Virus record (IMG/VR): IMGVR_UViG_3300021425_000043
Span: 1-58,431 of that record
Reading direction: 5' to 3' (one strand)
Origin: a virus
DNA length: 58,431 nt
The notes beneath the pieces were generated by a model. That model saw only the letters and a program-made list of their open reading frames with translations, was not told the origin of the DNA and ran no database searches. Each line of letters begins with the position of its first letter. Positions within the stretch are counted from its first letter, which is position 1. The position numbers were made by a program, and so were the translations under genes. This document shows positions 6,291-14,268 of the stretch, piece by piece.

Positions 6291-6610
6291 TGGCTAAGCC
6301 TACCGGTGGCCTAACCGCATGGTTTGGCAAAGGACCAAAAGGTGATTGGGTCGATATCGGTGCCCCTAAGAAAAAAGGTAAATACCAATCTTGCGGTAGG
6401 AAATCTGCAAAAGGTAAAAGTAAACGTAAATATCCAAAGTGCGTTCCAAGATCAAAAGCTCGGACTATGACTGCAGCGCAAAAACGAAGCGCAGTTACAA
6501 GAAAAAGAGCAGCGGGTAATCCAGGCGGGAAGCCTCGTAACGTAAAAACTATAGTTAGGAAGAGAAAACCAACTACAAGAAGGAGGACTCGTGCCAAGAA
6601 AAAGAAGTAA
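6290..6610 (+). CDS. small basic protein, DUF5872-like, 106 aa
   Basis: It begins MAKPTGGLTAWFGKGP and has the conserved core KGDWVDIGAPKKKGKYQ followed by CGR and YPKCVP, then a Lys/Arg-rich tail to RAKKKK. GGLxxWF...WVDI...CGR...YPKC is a pattern I associate with DUF5872, shared by phages and giant viruses; that name is from memory. Two Cys (C55-region CGR and YPKC) could bind metal. It overlaps the next start by 20 nt. Confidence 0.7.
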   Translation: MAKPTGGLTAWFGKGPKGDWVDIGAPKKKGKYQSCGRKSAKGKSKRKYPKCVPRSKARTMTAAQKRSAVTRKRAAGNPGGKPRNVKTIVRKRKPTTRRRTRAKKKK

Positions 6611-6875
6611 AATGCCTGCGAGGAATAAAAAGAACTTTAGGGCAACTAAAAAGGGTGCTGGGATGACTAAAGCTGGGGTAAAAGCCTACAGAAGAATGAA
6701 CCCAGGGTCTAAATTAAAGACCGCAGTAACAGGAAAAGTTAAAAAAGGCTCAAAAGCAGCAAAAAGACGTAAATCTTTCTGCGCTAGAAGTGCGGGGCAG
6801 ATGAAAAAGTTCCCAAAAGCAGCAAAAAATCCAAATTCAAGGCTAAGACAAGCCCGTAGAAGATGGAAATGTTAA
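6591..6875 (+). CDS. small basic protein, DUF6321-like, 94 aa
   Basis: It begins MPRKRSKMPARNKKNF. The block GVKAYRRMNPGSKLKTAVTG, then KRRKSFCARSAGQM and RQARRRWKC, matches a family I remember as DUF6321, often found beside DUF5872 proteins in marine phages. About 40% of residues are Lys or Arg, and it ends in Cys. The start overlaps the previous gene by 20 nt; M8 (6612) is an alternative. A histone-like or internal head role is possible. Confidence 0.7.
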   Translation: MPRKRSKMPARNKKNFRATKKGAGMTKAGVKAYRRMNPGSKLKTAVTGKVKKGSKAAKRRKSFCARSAGQMKKFPKAAKNPNSRLRQARRRWKC

Positions 6876-6890
6876 TAAAAGGAGAAGAAA

Positions 6891-6980
6891 ATGGGATACG
6901 CAGGTATGTACAAAAAATCGTCACCAAAAAAAGCTAAAAAAGCTAAGAAAAAAACAGCAAAGAAAAGCAAGAAAAAGTAA
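6891..6980 (+). CDS. tiny Lys-rich protein, 29 aa
   Basis: ATG 6891 follows AAAGGAGAAGAAA, a strong ribosome site that would have no other purpose here. It encodes MGYAGMYKKSSPKKAKK and then nearly pure Lys/Ala, resembling histone H1 tails. Its stop is immediately followed by the terL GTG start. Confidence 0.6.
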   Translation: MGYAGMYKKSSPKKAKKAKKKTAKKSKKK

Positions 6981-8624
6981 GTGACGGACATTACCAAGAT
7001 AGAATGCTATAAGTGCAAAAAACTTTTAGCAGATAATTTAGTCCTACCCAAAGGGCTATGTGTTTACTGCGCGGCCGACGAAGCAGACAAACTACCACAG
7101 CCCCAAAAACAAGAAAAAGTTTCACAAAAAGAACAAAACGCTCAAATTAGAGCTGAACAAGAGTTGGCTAAACGTATTTTATCTAGAAAACGTATGCTGC
7201 CTTTTGTAGAAAAGTTTAACCCAGACTACCAAGCAGGCTGGGTACACAAAGATATATGTAATAGGTTAGAGAAATTTAGCCAAGACGTAGCAGATGAGAA
7301 ATCCCCAAGACTTATGCTGTTCATGCCCCCTCGTCATGGTAAATCTACTCTTGCAAGTATTGCCTTTCCTGCTTGGCACCTCGGACGTAACCCCGGACAT
7401 GAGTTTATAAGTTGTTCATATTCAGGCTCGTTAGCTATGAGTTTTTCTAGGAAAGTTAGACAAGTACTCAGAGAGCCAAATTATAAAAAAGTTTTTGAAT
7501 CTACTAAATTAGACAAAGATTCACAGTCTGTAGAGTCCTGGCAAACAACCCAAGGCGGCGGTTATGTAGCAGCTGGTGTCGGTGGTGGTATCACCGGTAA
7601 AGGTGCGCATATATTATTGATCGACGACCCGGTAAAAAACAGAGAAGATGCGGAATCAGAAAATAACAGAGAGGCAACCTGGGATTGGTATACTTCTACT
7701 GCCTATACTCGTTTGGCTCCAGGTGGCGGCATCTTAGTTATTTTGACAAGATGGCACGATGACGATTTAGCGGGCCGTTTACTAACGGCTAGTGAAAACG
7801 GTGCGGATGACTGGGAAGTAGTTAAGTATCCAGCAATTGCAGAAGAAGATGAAGAGTTTCGTGCAACAGGTGAGCCGCTGCACCCTGAACGGTACAGCGT
7901 AGAATCTTTAGAAAAAATACAAAAAGCCATAGGGCCTAGAGATTGGACTGCTTTGTATCAACAAAACCCAGTATCAGATGAGGGTGATTATTTTACTAGG
8001 GATATGGTTCAATATTATGACCCACCCGACCTAGATTATGATAGACTTCGATATTATTGCGCGTGGGATTTAGCAATTGGACAAAGAGATCGAAACGATT
8101 ACTCTGTTGGAGTAATGGTAGGGATCGACGAGTACGATAATATGTTTGTAGTTGATATTGTTCGAGGTAAATACGACGGTTTTGAGCTTGTAGAAAAAAT
8201 ATTAGATTTGTACGAGCAATGGCGACCAGGAATTGTCGGTATAGAGAAAGGGCACATAGAAATGGCTATTGGTCCTTTTCTACAGAAACGTGTAGCAGAA
8301 CGTAATTTACATTCTGCATATTTTAAAGATTTAAAAGTAGGTAGACGTGATAAAGAAGCAAGGGCTAGAGCTATCCAAGGTAGGATGCAACAGGGTAGAG
8401 TTTTTGTTCCAGAAAATGCAGTCTGGACTGGGCCTCTTGTGGCTGAACTTTTGCGTTTTCCTAACGGCGTGCATGATGACCAAGTTGATGCTTTGGCCTG
8501 GGTTGGTTTGATGATGACAGAGTACGCTAGTTTTTATGAAGCTCCAGAGCATGTACCTTCGTGGAGAGATAGGTTAAACTTAATTGCAAAAGGGCCGAAA
8601 AAGAAATCGGCAATGAGTGCGTAG
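6981..8624 (+). CDS. terL: terminase large subunit with N-terminal zinc ribbon
   Basis: This 547-residue packaging motor has the ATPase Walker A PPRHGKST (G120-K121-S122) and Walker B ILLIDDP around 211-217. Its RNase-H-like nuclease has acidic residues at D363 (CAWDLAIG), E near 420 (GIEKG) and D in HDDQVDA near 500. TerL cuts concatemers and drives DNA into the prohead through the portal. Unusually, the first 30 residues carry C9-x2-C12 and C27-x2-C30, a zinc-ribbon-like module. The start is GTG, directly after the preceding stop, with an A-rich upstream; a later start would remove the zinc motif. It is followed immediately by the portal. Confidence 0.95.
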   Translation: MTDITKIECYKCKKLLADNLVLPKGLCVYCAADEADKLPQPQKQEKVSQKEQNAQIRAEQELAKRILSRKRMLPFVEKFNPDYQAGWVHKDICNRLEKFSQDVADEKSPRLMLFMPPRHGKSTLASIAFPAWHLGRNPGHEFISCSYSGSLAMSFSRKVRQVLREPNYKKVFESTKLDKDSQSVESWQTTQGGGYVAAGVGGGITGKGAHILLIDDPVKNREDAESENNREATWDWYTSTAYTRLAPGGGILVILTRWHDDDLAGRLLTASENGADDWEVVKYPAIAEEDEEFRATGEPLHPERYSVESLEKIQKAIGPRDWTALYQQNPVSDEGDYFTRDMVQYYDPPDLDYDRLRYYCAWDLAIGQRDRNDYSVGVMVGIDEYDNMFVVDIVRGKYDGFELVEKILDLYEQWRPGIVGIEKGHIEMAIGPFLQKRVAERNLHSAYFKDLKVGRRDKEARARAIQGRMQQGRVFVPENAVWTGPLVAELLRFPNGVHDDQVDALAWVGLMMTEYASFYEAPEHVPSWRDRLNLIAKGPKKKSAMSA

Positions 8625-8625
8625 T

Positions 8626-10731
8626 ATGGCATATAGTAAAAAGAAAAAACAAACAGTAAAAGAAGCTCAAGAACTTGAACTAGCAAAGAGTCAATTTAAT
8701 GCGTATGTTAGAGCAAGAGACCATGGCCATGATGATTATATTGACATGGCTAAAAAATGCGATGCTTATTATAGAGGTGAGCAATGGGATGAGTTTGATA
8801 TGCAACAGCTCGATGACCAAGGTAGGCCTGCTTTAACCATTAATACTATTTTACCTACCATAAATGCAGTTTTAGCAGAACAAAGTTCAAAAAAAGCAGA
8901 TATACAATTTAAGCCTAGAGGCGGAGGCGATCAAGATATCGCAGACGTTCTTACACAGGTATATGGTTATATTTCAGACTACAACAAACTTGATTGGGTT
9001 GAATCGCAAGTATTTTCCGATGGTCTTATCCAAGACCGTGGTTGGTTTGATGTTCGTATTGATTTTACTGAACACGTGCAGGGCGAAATAACCATTGAAT
9101 CAAAAGACCCGTTGGATATTCTTATAGACCCTGATGCAAAACATTATGACCCAAAAACTTGGAATGAGATATTTGAAACTAAGTGGATGAGTTTAGATGA
9201 AATAGAAGAGACCTATGGGCAAGATAAAGCTGATAAGTTAAGAATGTTAGCAGAAACAGGTACCACTTTAGGCGCAGACTCTATGGAGTTTGAAGAAGAG
9301 AGATACGGAGATACTGACGAATATAACTACGGACAACAGTACCCCGGGGATCCTGAGAATGCACGAATGCTCAGGTCTATTAGAGTAATAGAAAGACAAT
9401 ATTACAGGTTAGATGATTGCATGTTTTATGTTGACCCTGTTACAGGCGATAAAAGAAAAGTTCCTAATCATTGGTCAAAAAAGAAAAGAGAAACGTTTGC
9501 TGATGAATATGCTCTAGAGATAATGGAGAAAAAAATGCGACGGGTCCGTTGGACAGTGACAGCAGATTCAGTTGTCTTGTTTGATGACTATTCTCCTTAT
9601 GACCATTTTACACTCGTGCCTTATTTTCCATACTTTCGAAGAGGAAAACCGTTTGGCATGGTCCGAAATTTATTATCTCCACAAGAACAATTAAATAAAA
9701 TTTCTTCACAAGAGCTGCACATTGTTAATACAACAGCTAACAGTGGTTGGATAGTGGAATCTGGTTCTCTTTCTGGTATGACAGCAGATGATCTGGAAGA
9801 ACACGGTGCAGAAACTGGCTTAGTTTTAGAGTATAATCGTGGCTCTACACCTCCTGGTAAGATACCACCTAATCAAATACCTACCGGTTTAGATAGAATC
9901 AGCCAAAAAGCAGCAGTTAATATTAAACAAATAAGCGGCATTGGAGATGCTATGTTAGGGCAAACAAGCCCGGAGCTTTCTGGTGTGGCAATTAAGTCCT
10001 TAGAAAATAGAGGCTCTTTGATGTTACAGGTGCCTTTAGATAACTTAGCAAAGACAAGGCAGTATCTTGCTGAAAAGATATTATCAATGATTCAGGCTTA
10101 CTACACAGAAGAACGTGTTATTCAAATAACAGACCAATCTGATCCTTACAAACCTAGAAAAAAATTAAGAGTAAATCAAATGACACCTGAAGGTGAAATT
10201 ATTAATGATTTAACCTTAGGAGACTATGATGTTATTGTAGGTACAGCTCCTGCTAGAGACAACTTTGATGAAATGCAGTTTGCTGAAGCTATTGAACTTA
10301 GAAGCGCGGGTGTCCCAATACCAGATGATATGATTGTTGAATACTCTCACCTATCACGTAAAGCAGATATTGCAGAAAGAATTAGACAAATGCAGGGCAC
10401 TGCTCCACCGTCTGACGAACAGATACAGTTACAACAGTTCCAAATGGAGTCGCAGATCAGAAGTACGCAGCTTGAGATTGCTAAATTAGAAGCAGAAGTT
10501 GCAAGATTACAAACAGAAGCGCAACTTAACCAGGCTAAGACGCAAGCAACTGCAGCAGATCCACAGTTGAAGGTTGCTGAATTACAGAGTAAAATCCAAA
10601 CTAAGCAAGAGGAGCTTCAGTTACGTGAAAGGCTATCAGCTTTAACGAATGACATGAGGAAAAACCAAAGCGATACTGCAGCTGCTGCCAAGATGGCGGC
10701 TGCGGCCATGAAACCAACAGGAGGTAATTAA
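8626..10731 (+). CDS. portal protein, P22-like
   Basis: The 701-residue protein begins MAYSKKKKQTVKEAQE. I prefer ATG 8626 over an in-frame GTG at 8617. Residues ~60-75 (GRPALTINTILPTI) are the hallmark of P22-type portals, followed by the clip/wing region (LFDDYSPYDHFTLVPYFPYF, RNLLSPQEQLNKI) and a C-terminal Gln-rich coiled coil (QLQQFQMESQIRSTQLEIAK). The dodecameric portal is the DNA entry pore and scaffold nucleator. The long C-terminal helix with a poly-Ala end could form a P22-like barrel. It lies between terL and the scaffold gene. Confidence 0.92.
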   Translation: MAYSKKKKQTVKEAQELELAKSQFNAYVRARDHGHDDYIDMAKKCDAYYRGEQWDEFDMQQLDDQGRPALTINTILPTINAVLAEQSSKKADIQFKPRGGGDQDIADVLTQVYGYISDYNKLDWVESQVFSDGLIQDRGWFDVRIDFTEHVQGEITIESKDPLDILIDPDAKHYDPKTWNEIFETKWMSLDEIEETYGQDKADKLRMLAETGTTLGADSMEFEEERYGDTDEYNYGQQYPGDPENARMLRSIRVIERQYYRLDDCMFYVDPVTGDKRKVPNHWSKKKRETFADEYALEIMEKKMRRVRWTVTADSVVLFDDYSPYDHFTLVPYFPYFRRGKPFGMVRNLLSPQEQLNKISSQELHIVNTTANSGWIVESGSLSGMTADDLEEHGAETGLVLEYNRGSTPPGKIPPNQIPTGLDRISQKAAVNIKQISGIGDAMLGQTSPELSGVAIKSLENRGSLMLQVPLDNLAKTRQYLAEKILSMIQAYYTEERVIQITDQSDPYKPRKKLRVNQMTPEGEIINDLTLGDYDVIVGTAPARDNFDEMQFAEAIELRSAGVPIPDDMIVEYSHLSRKADIAERIRQMQGTAPPSDEQIQLQQFQMESQIRSTQLEIAKLEAEVARLQTEAQLNQAKTQATAADPQLKVAELQSKIQTKQEELQLRERLSALTNDMRKNQSDTAAAAKMAAAAMKPTGGN

Positions 10732-10732
10732 T

Positions 10733-11770
10733 ATGGCAAAAGATAATAACACCCCGGATGATAAAATCGAACTAGAGGTAATGCCTGGAGCAGACCCTAT
10801 TTCTGAAGAAGATGCGAAAGGGTTTGAAGTTGATATGAACTTTGAATCACCTGAAGAAGATGAAATAGAATTTCCCAAGGAGGAAGAAATTGAAGAAGTC
10901 GAAGAGCTTAAGGCTGAAGAAGAACCATCTGAAGAGTCTGAAGAGGAAGCAGAAGAGGAAGATGTTGAACCTGCAGACGAAGACACAGAAGATTCAGGAG
11001 AAGAAACAGTACTGGCAGATGATGAGGGAGATGCACAACAACCTGTTGAACCAGTACAGGAAAAATCTGAGGAACCAAAAGAACCTATGATTCCAAAGTC
11101 TAGGTTTGATGAAGTTCTAGCAAAACAAAAAGCGTTACAAAAGAAAGTAGAGGAACTTTCTAATCCTGTTGAAAGAATAGAAAAAGCTCCAGAGTTTGAC
11201 TTTGATGCTAAAGAAGTTGAGTACCAAGAGTTGATTCTAAATGGACAAGCCGCAGAAGCCGCTAAGTTAAGAGCAGAAATTAGAGCAGCCGAGAAGCAAA
11301 CTATGATGTTTGAGGTACAAAACCAAATGGGCCAAACGGTGCAACAGAGCACTGAAACTATGAGACTACAGCAAAAAGCAGCTGAAGTTGCAGAGAAGCA
11401 TCCGATTCTAGATGAAAGTAGTTCAAAGTATGATGAGGTAAAAACTCAAGAAGTTTTAGGTTTAAGAGATGCATACATTATCCAAGGGTATGAAGGCGCA
11501 GATGCTTTGCAAAAAGCAGTAGACTTATTAATTCCTACTGTTGTGGAACCTGTACCTCTTAATGAACCTACTCCAGTGCAACAAAAAGTTATAGAGAAAA
11601 AACAAGTTGCTAATACTAAAAAGAAGATAGAAGCAGCTGAAAAACAGCCACCTGCTATGAAAGGTAAAAACAAAACAGAAAAAAAAGTTGATATTAATGC
11701 AATGTCAATCGAAGAATTTGATGCTTTACCTGCTGAAACTTTACGCAGAATGCGTGGTGATTTTGGATAA
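10733..11770 (+). CDS. scaffolding protein
   Basis: The 345-residue protein starts 1 nt after the portal stop with GGAGGTAATTAAT-ATG. Residues 10-115 are extremely acidic (EEEIEEVEELKAEEEP). The middle is a coiled coil (SRFDEVLAKQKALQKKVEEL; AAEAAKLRAEIRAAEKQ) and the C-terminus is basic (KNKTEKKVDINAM), ending RRMRGDFG. An acidic/helical body with a basic C-terminal capsid-binding tail, between portal and capsid genes, is the standard scaffold pattern. The protein would direct prohead assembly and then leave. There is no protease domain. Confidence 0.85.
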   Translation: MAKDNNTPDDKIELEVMPGADPISEEDAKGFEVDMNFESPEEDEIEFPKEEEIEEVEELKAEEEPSEESEEEAEEEDVEPADEDTEDSGEETVLADDEGDAQQPVEPVQEKSEEPKEPMIPKSRFDEVLAKQKALQKKVEELSNPVERIEKAPEFDFDAKEVEYQELILNGQAAEAAKLRAEIRAAEKQTMMFEVQNQMGQTVQQSTETMRLQQKAAEVAEKHPILDESSSKYDEVKTQEVLGLRDAYIIQGYEGADALQKAVDLLIPTVVEPVPLNEPTPVQQKVIEKKQVANTKKKIEAAEKQPPAMKGKNKTEKKVDINAMSIEEFDALPAETLRRMRGDFG

Positions 11771-11772
11771 AG

Positions 11773-11781
11773 TGTGGTATA
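11773..11781 (+). promoter_or_regulatory. TGTGGTATA motif, possible late promoter
   Basis: The nonamer TGTGGTATA followed by AAATAAATAAG lies just after the scaffold stop. The identical nonamer recurs at 13130 after the capsid stop, again at a transcript boundary. It could be an extended -10 element (TGTGGTATAAAAT). No -35 box is evident. Confidence 0.35.
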
Positions 11782-11792
11782 AAATAAATAAG

Positions 11793-11893
11793 TTCGCACG
11801 TAAGAGCGATATCTTACCGGGGTCGTGTCCGTAAAAAACGTTATTCGCCTGTTAGTGCGTAAAACTATCCGGGTTCGTAATCCGTAAACAACG
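11793..11893 (+). repeat. tandem ~48-nt imperfect repeat in capsid leader
   Basis: The 212-nt gap before the capsid gene contains two diverged copies: 11793-11840 and 11844-11893. Both run TTCGC..GT.AG.GCG..A...TA.C, then CGGG.TCGT, then TCCGTAAA.AACG. Each can form a small hairpin (TAAG/CTTA in copy 1, TAGT/ACTA in copy 2) and a second stem around CGGG...CCG. It has no open frame. It is probably a structured 5' UTR. Confidence 0.55.
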
Positions 11894-11982
11894 AGAGCGT
11901 CACCCCAACGACAAAGGGTACACGGATAAAAAGTCGCTCCAAAAGTCGACTGGTTAATTAATTTAATGATAGGAGAAATATC

Positions 11983-13128
11983 ATGGCAAATACTAACTTT
12001 GCTTCTTTGACCAGTGAACAGCTTACTATCTGGTCTAGAGATTTCTGGCGTGTAGCTAGAAATATGTCCTTCATTAACCAATTCGCGGGTAGCGGAAACA
12101 ACGCTATGGTTCAGAGAATATCTGAGCTTACCCAATCAGAAAAGGGAGCTAGAGCTGTATTAACACTTTTAGCTGACATGACTGGTGACGGTATTGTTGG
12201 AGACAACACTCTCGAAGGTAATGAAGAATCACTAAGAGCGTTCGACATAGTCGTAACAATCGACCAACTAAGATTTGCGAACAGACTGTCAGGTAGACTG
12301 GCTGATCAAAAATCAGTTGTGAACTTCAGGGAACATTCAAGAGATGCTCTTGCTTATGCAATGGCTGACAGAATGGACCAATTAGCATTCCTTACACTAA
12401 GTGGTATTGGATATAACTTGAAAAACAATGGTGGTCTAAGAGCCTCAATGAATTCAGGTCAAAACCTAAACGACTTAGAGTTCTCAAGCTCTGTAAGTGC
12501 GCCAACTTCTAATAGACATAGAAGAGTGGATGCAACTAACGGTCTTGTAGCTGGTGATGTTACTGCTTTAGAAGCAGCTGACAAAATAAGCTACAGCACT
12601 ATTGTAGATCTAAAAGCTTACGCTAAAGATCAATACATTAGAGGACTAAGAGGTGCGGGTAACGACGAGACATTCCATCTCTTCGTAACACCACAAGTAA
12701 TGGCTGACCTAAAACTTGATTCAGACTTCCTTGCTAACGTAAGAAATGCTGGAGTAAGAGGGCCAGGTTCAAGCTTGTTCTCAGGTTCATCATCTCTAAT
12801 GGTTGATGGCATCATGGTTCACGAGTTTAGACATGTGTTTAATACAAGTGGCGCTTTAACCGGTACTTCAGCAAATGCTGGTGCTGCTGGTTATAAAGGT
12901 GGTGCAGATGCAGACATAAACTACTCAAGATGTTTATTCTGTGGCGCTCAATCATTAGCTATGGCAGATATTGGTATACCAGAGATAGTAGAAGATACCT
13001 TCGACTATGGTAACCAAAACGGTATTTCAATTGGTAAAATCTTCGGACTCAAGAAGCCAGTCTACAATTCAGACCACACAGGTCAGGATGAAGACTTCGG
13101 CGTTATTGCGTTAGATGTAGCATACTAA
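11983..13128 (+). CDS. major capsid protein, N4-gp56/DUF4043-like
   Basis: The 381-residue protein begins MANTNFASLTSEQLTIW after ATAGGAGAAATATC. Conserved segments include GDGIVGDNTLEGNEE (residues ~65-80), IDQLRFANRLSGRLADQKS and ADRMDQLAFLTLSG. I recognise these from the N4 gp56/DUF4043 capsid family, HK97-fold shells seen in many podoviruses. Position after scaffold, its own structured leader and a following hairpin all fit the most abundant virion protein. The C-terminal part (HTGQDEDFGVIALDVAY) contains typical beta elements. No maturation protease is encoded nearby. Confidence 0.92.
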   Translation: MANTNFASLTSEQLTIWSRDFWRVARNMSFINQFAGSGNNAMVQRISELTQSEKGARAVLTLLADMTGDGIVGDNTLEGNEESLRAFDIVVTIDQLRFANRLSGRLADQKSVVNFREHSRDALAYAMADRMDQLAFLTLSGIGYNLKNNGGLRASMNSGQNLNDLEFSSSVSAPTSNRHRRVDATNGLVAGDVTALEAADKISYSTIVDLKAYAKDQYIRGLRGAGNDETFHLFVTPQVMADLKLDSDFLANVRNAGVRGPGSSLFSGSSSLMVDGIMVHEFRHVFNTSGALTGTSANAGAAGYKGGADADINYSRCLFCGAQSLAMADIGIPEIVEDTFDYGNQNGISIGKIFGLKKPVYNSDHTGQDEDFGVIALDVAY

Positions 13129-13129
13129 T

Positions 13130-13138
13130 TGTGGTATA
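13130..13138 (+). promoter_or_regulatory. second TGTGGTATA motif
   Basis: This is identical to the nonamer at 11773 and is followed by TTTTATGGG. It precedes the hairpin at 13143, so it may start the transcript of the adaptor genes or mark a processing site. Confidence 0.3.
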
Positions 13139-13142
13139 TTTT

Positions 13143-13168
13143 ATGGGTGGCTTTTGTTAGCCACCCAT
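13143..13168 (+). terminator. strong hairpin after capsid gene
   Basis: A perfect 10-bp stem ATGGGTGGCT/AGCCACCCAT with loop TTTGTT lies 14 nt after the capsid stop. Only ATTTAA follows, so it may be a weak terminator, an mRNA 3'-end stabiliser or a processing site that lifts capsid expression over the downstream genes. Confidence 0.6.
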
Positions 13169-13184
13169 ATTTAAGGAGAAAATT

Positions 13185-13547
13185 ATGTGGATAGTATCAA
13201 ACGAAGACAAATCAGTAGCATCTACTTGGGGTGCAGTTATACACTTAAAAGCTGGCGAACCTAGACAAGTTGGTGATGATTTAGGTTTACTTTGTTTACA
13301 AGCCGGATGCACGGAAGTAAAAGACATTAAACAAGCCCCAGTAGTAGAACCTGCTCCTATAGTAGAAGAAGTTTCAATAGAGGAAGAAGCTGTTATAGAG
13401 GAAGCTCCAGCAGTTGAAGACCCAAAACCAAACTTTGAAGGTATGACTAAAGTAGAGCTAGAAGAATACGGTAGAACTATTGGAATAGAATTAGACAGGC
13501 GCAAAAAGAAATCAGATTTAATAGCAGAGCTTGAACAAGCGGAGTAA
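13185..13547 (+). CDS. hypothetical virion-associated protein, 120 aa
   Basis: It begins MWIVSNEDKSVASTW behind AAGGAGAAAATT. Residues 1-45 look like a small beta domain (AVIHLKAGEPRQVGDDLG). Residues 48-80 are a Val/Glu/Pro-rich linker (PVVEPAPIVEEVSIEEEAV). The C-terminus (MTKVELEEYGRTIGIELDRR, then KKSDLIAELEQA) resembles the HeH/SAP-like helix-extended-loop-helix motif common in phage head genes. Its place between capsid and adaptor genes suggests a head decoration or head-completion role. Confidence 0.65.
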   Translation: MWIVSNEDKSVASTWGAVIHLKAGEPRQVGDDLGLLCLQAGCTEVKDIKQAPVVEPAPIVEEVSIEEEAVIEEAPAVEDPKPNFEGMTKVELEEYGRTIGIELDRRKKKSDLIAELEQAE

Positions 13548-13553
13548 TAAATT

Positions 13554-14267
13554 ATGGCAGGGACACTCACGGGCACTAATTTACTAGATCGAATTAGGGA
13601 CACTTTACAAGATACAACCAGTGTTAGATGGACTGAGGCTGAGCTTTTAAATTATATAAATGACGCTCAGAGAGAGATTGTTAATTTTAGACCAGAATCT
13701 AGCGCTACTACAACAAATGTTCAATTAGTTACAGGTACAAAACAAACTTTACCCTCAGGTGGGTTGAGGCTAATCAAAATAACTAGGAACATGTCTGATG
13801 CTTCTGGTGGTGCTACAGGTAAAAGAGCGATTAGAATAGTAAACGTAGATATTCTTAACACACAAGAGCCAGATTGGCACGATGGGAACGTATCTACACA
13901 TGGAACAACTGTTAAACATTATGTTTTTGACGACGATGATCCTCGCAATTACTATGTTTATCCTGGAGTATCCGGTAACGCTTATGTAGAAATTGTTTAC
14001 TCAGCTGCACCTACAGATTTATCAGCAGCTAGTGAGACCATTAGTGTTGATGATATTTATGCTAACCCTATTATTGATTTTGTTCTCTATAGAGCATATA
14101 TGAAAGATGCGGAGTACGCAGGAAACTCTCAAAGGGCAAGCACACATTATCAGTTGTTTACAGCAAGTATAGGCCAAGGCGGTCAAGCACAAATGTTGTT
14201 AGACCCAAACAATGATATGGTTTCTAATATAGGGTCTGTTCCAAAAATAATGCAGCAAGGAGGATAA
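13554..14267 (+). CDS. head-tail adaptor protein, DUF6682-like
   Basis: The 237-residue protein begins MAGTLTGTNLLDRIRDTLQD. The N-terminal helix followed by RWTEAELLNYINDAQREIVN is typical of the gp6/DUF6682 adaptor family, which docks under the portal. Later segments (NYYVYPGVSGNAYVEIVYSA, ISVDDIYANPIIDFVLYRAY) give the expected beta sandwich and C-terminal helices. It is one nucleotide away from the next gene and probably forms the connector together with it. Confidence 0.8.
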   Translation: MAGTLTGTNLLDRIRDTLQDTTSVRWTEAELLNYINDAQREIVNFRPESSATTTNVQLVTGTKQTLPSGGLRLIKITRNMSDASGGATGKRAIRIVNVDILNTQEPDWHDGNVSTHGTTVKHYVFDDDDPRNYYVYPGVSGNAYVEIVYSAAPTDLSAASETISVDDIYANPIIDFVLYRAYMKDAEYAGNSQRASTHYQLFTASIGQGGQAQMLLDPNNDMVSNIGSVPKIMQQGG

Positions 14268-14268
14268 G

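Noticed and set aside
10642-11352. 236-codon antisense Ser-rich open frame over the scaffold gene
   Set aside because: It is a complement of the acidic Glu-rich region and lacks a start signal.
11860-11900. T-arm-like GGGTTCGTAATCC suggesting a tRNA
   Set aside because: No matching cloverleaf exists; the motif is part of the tandem leader repeat.
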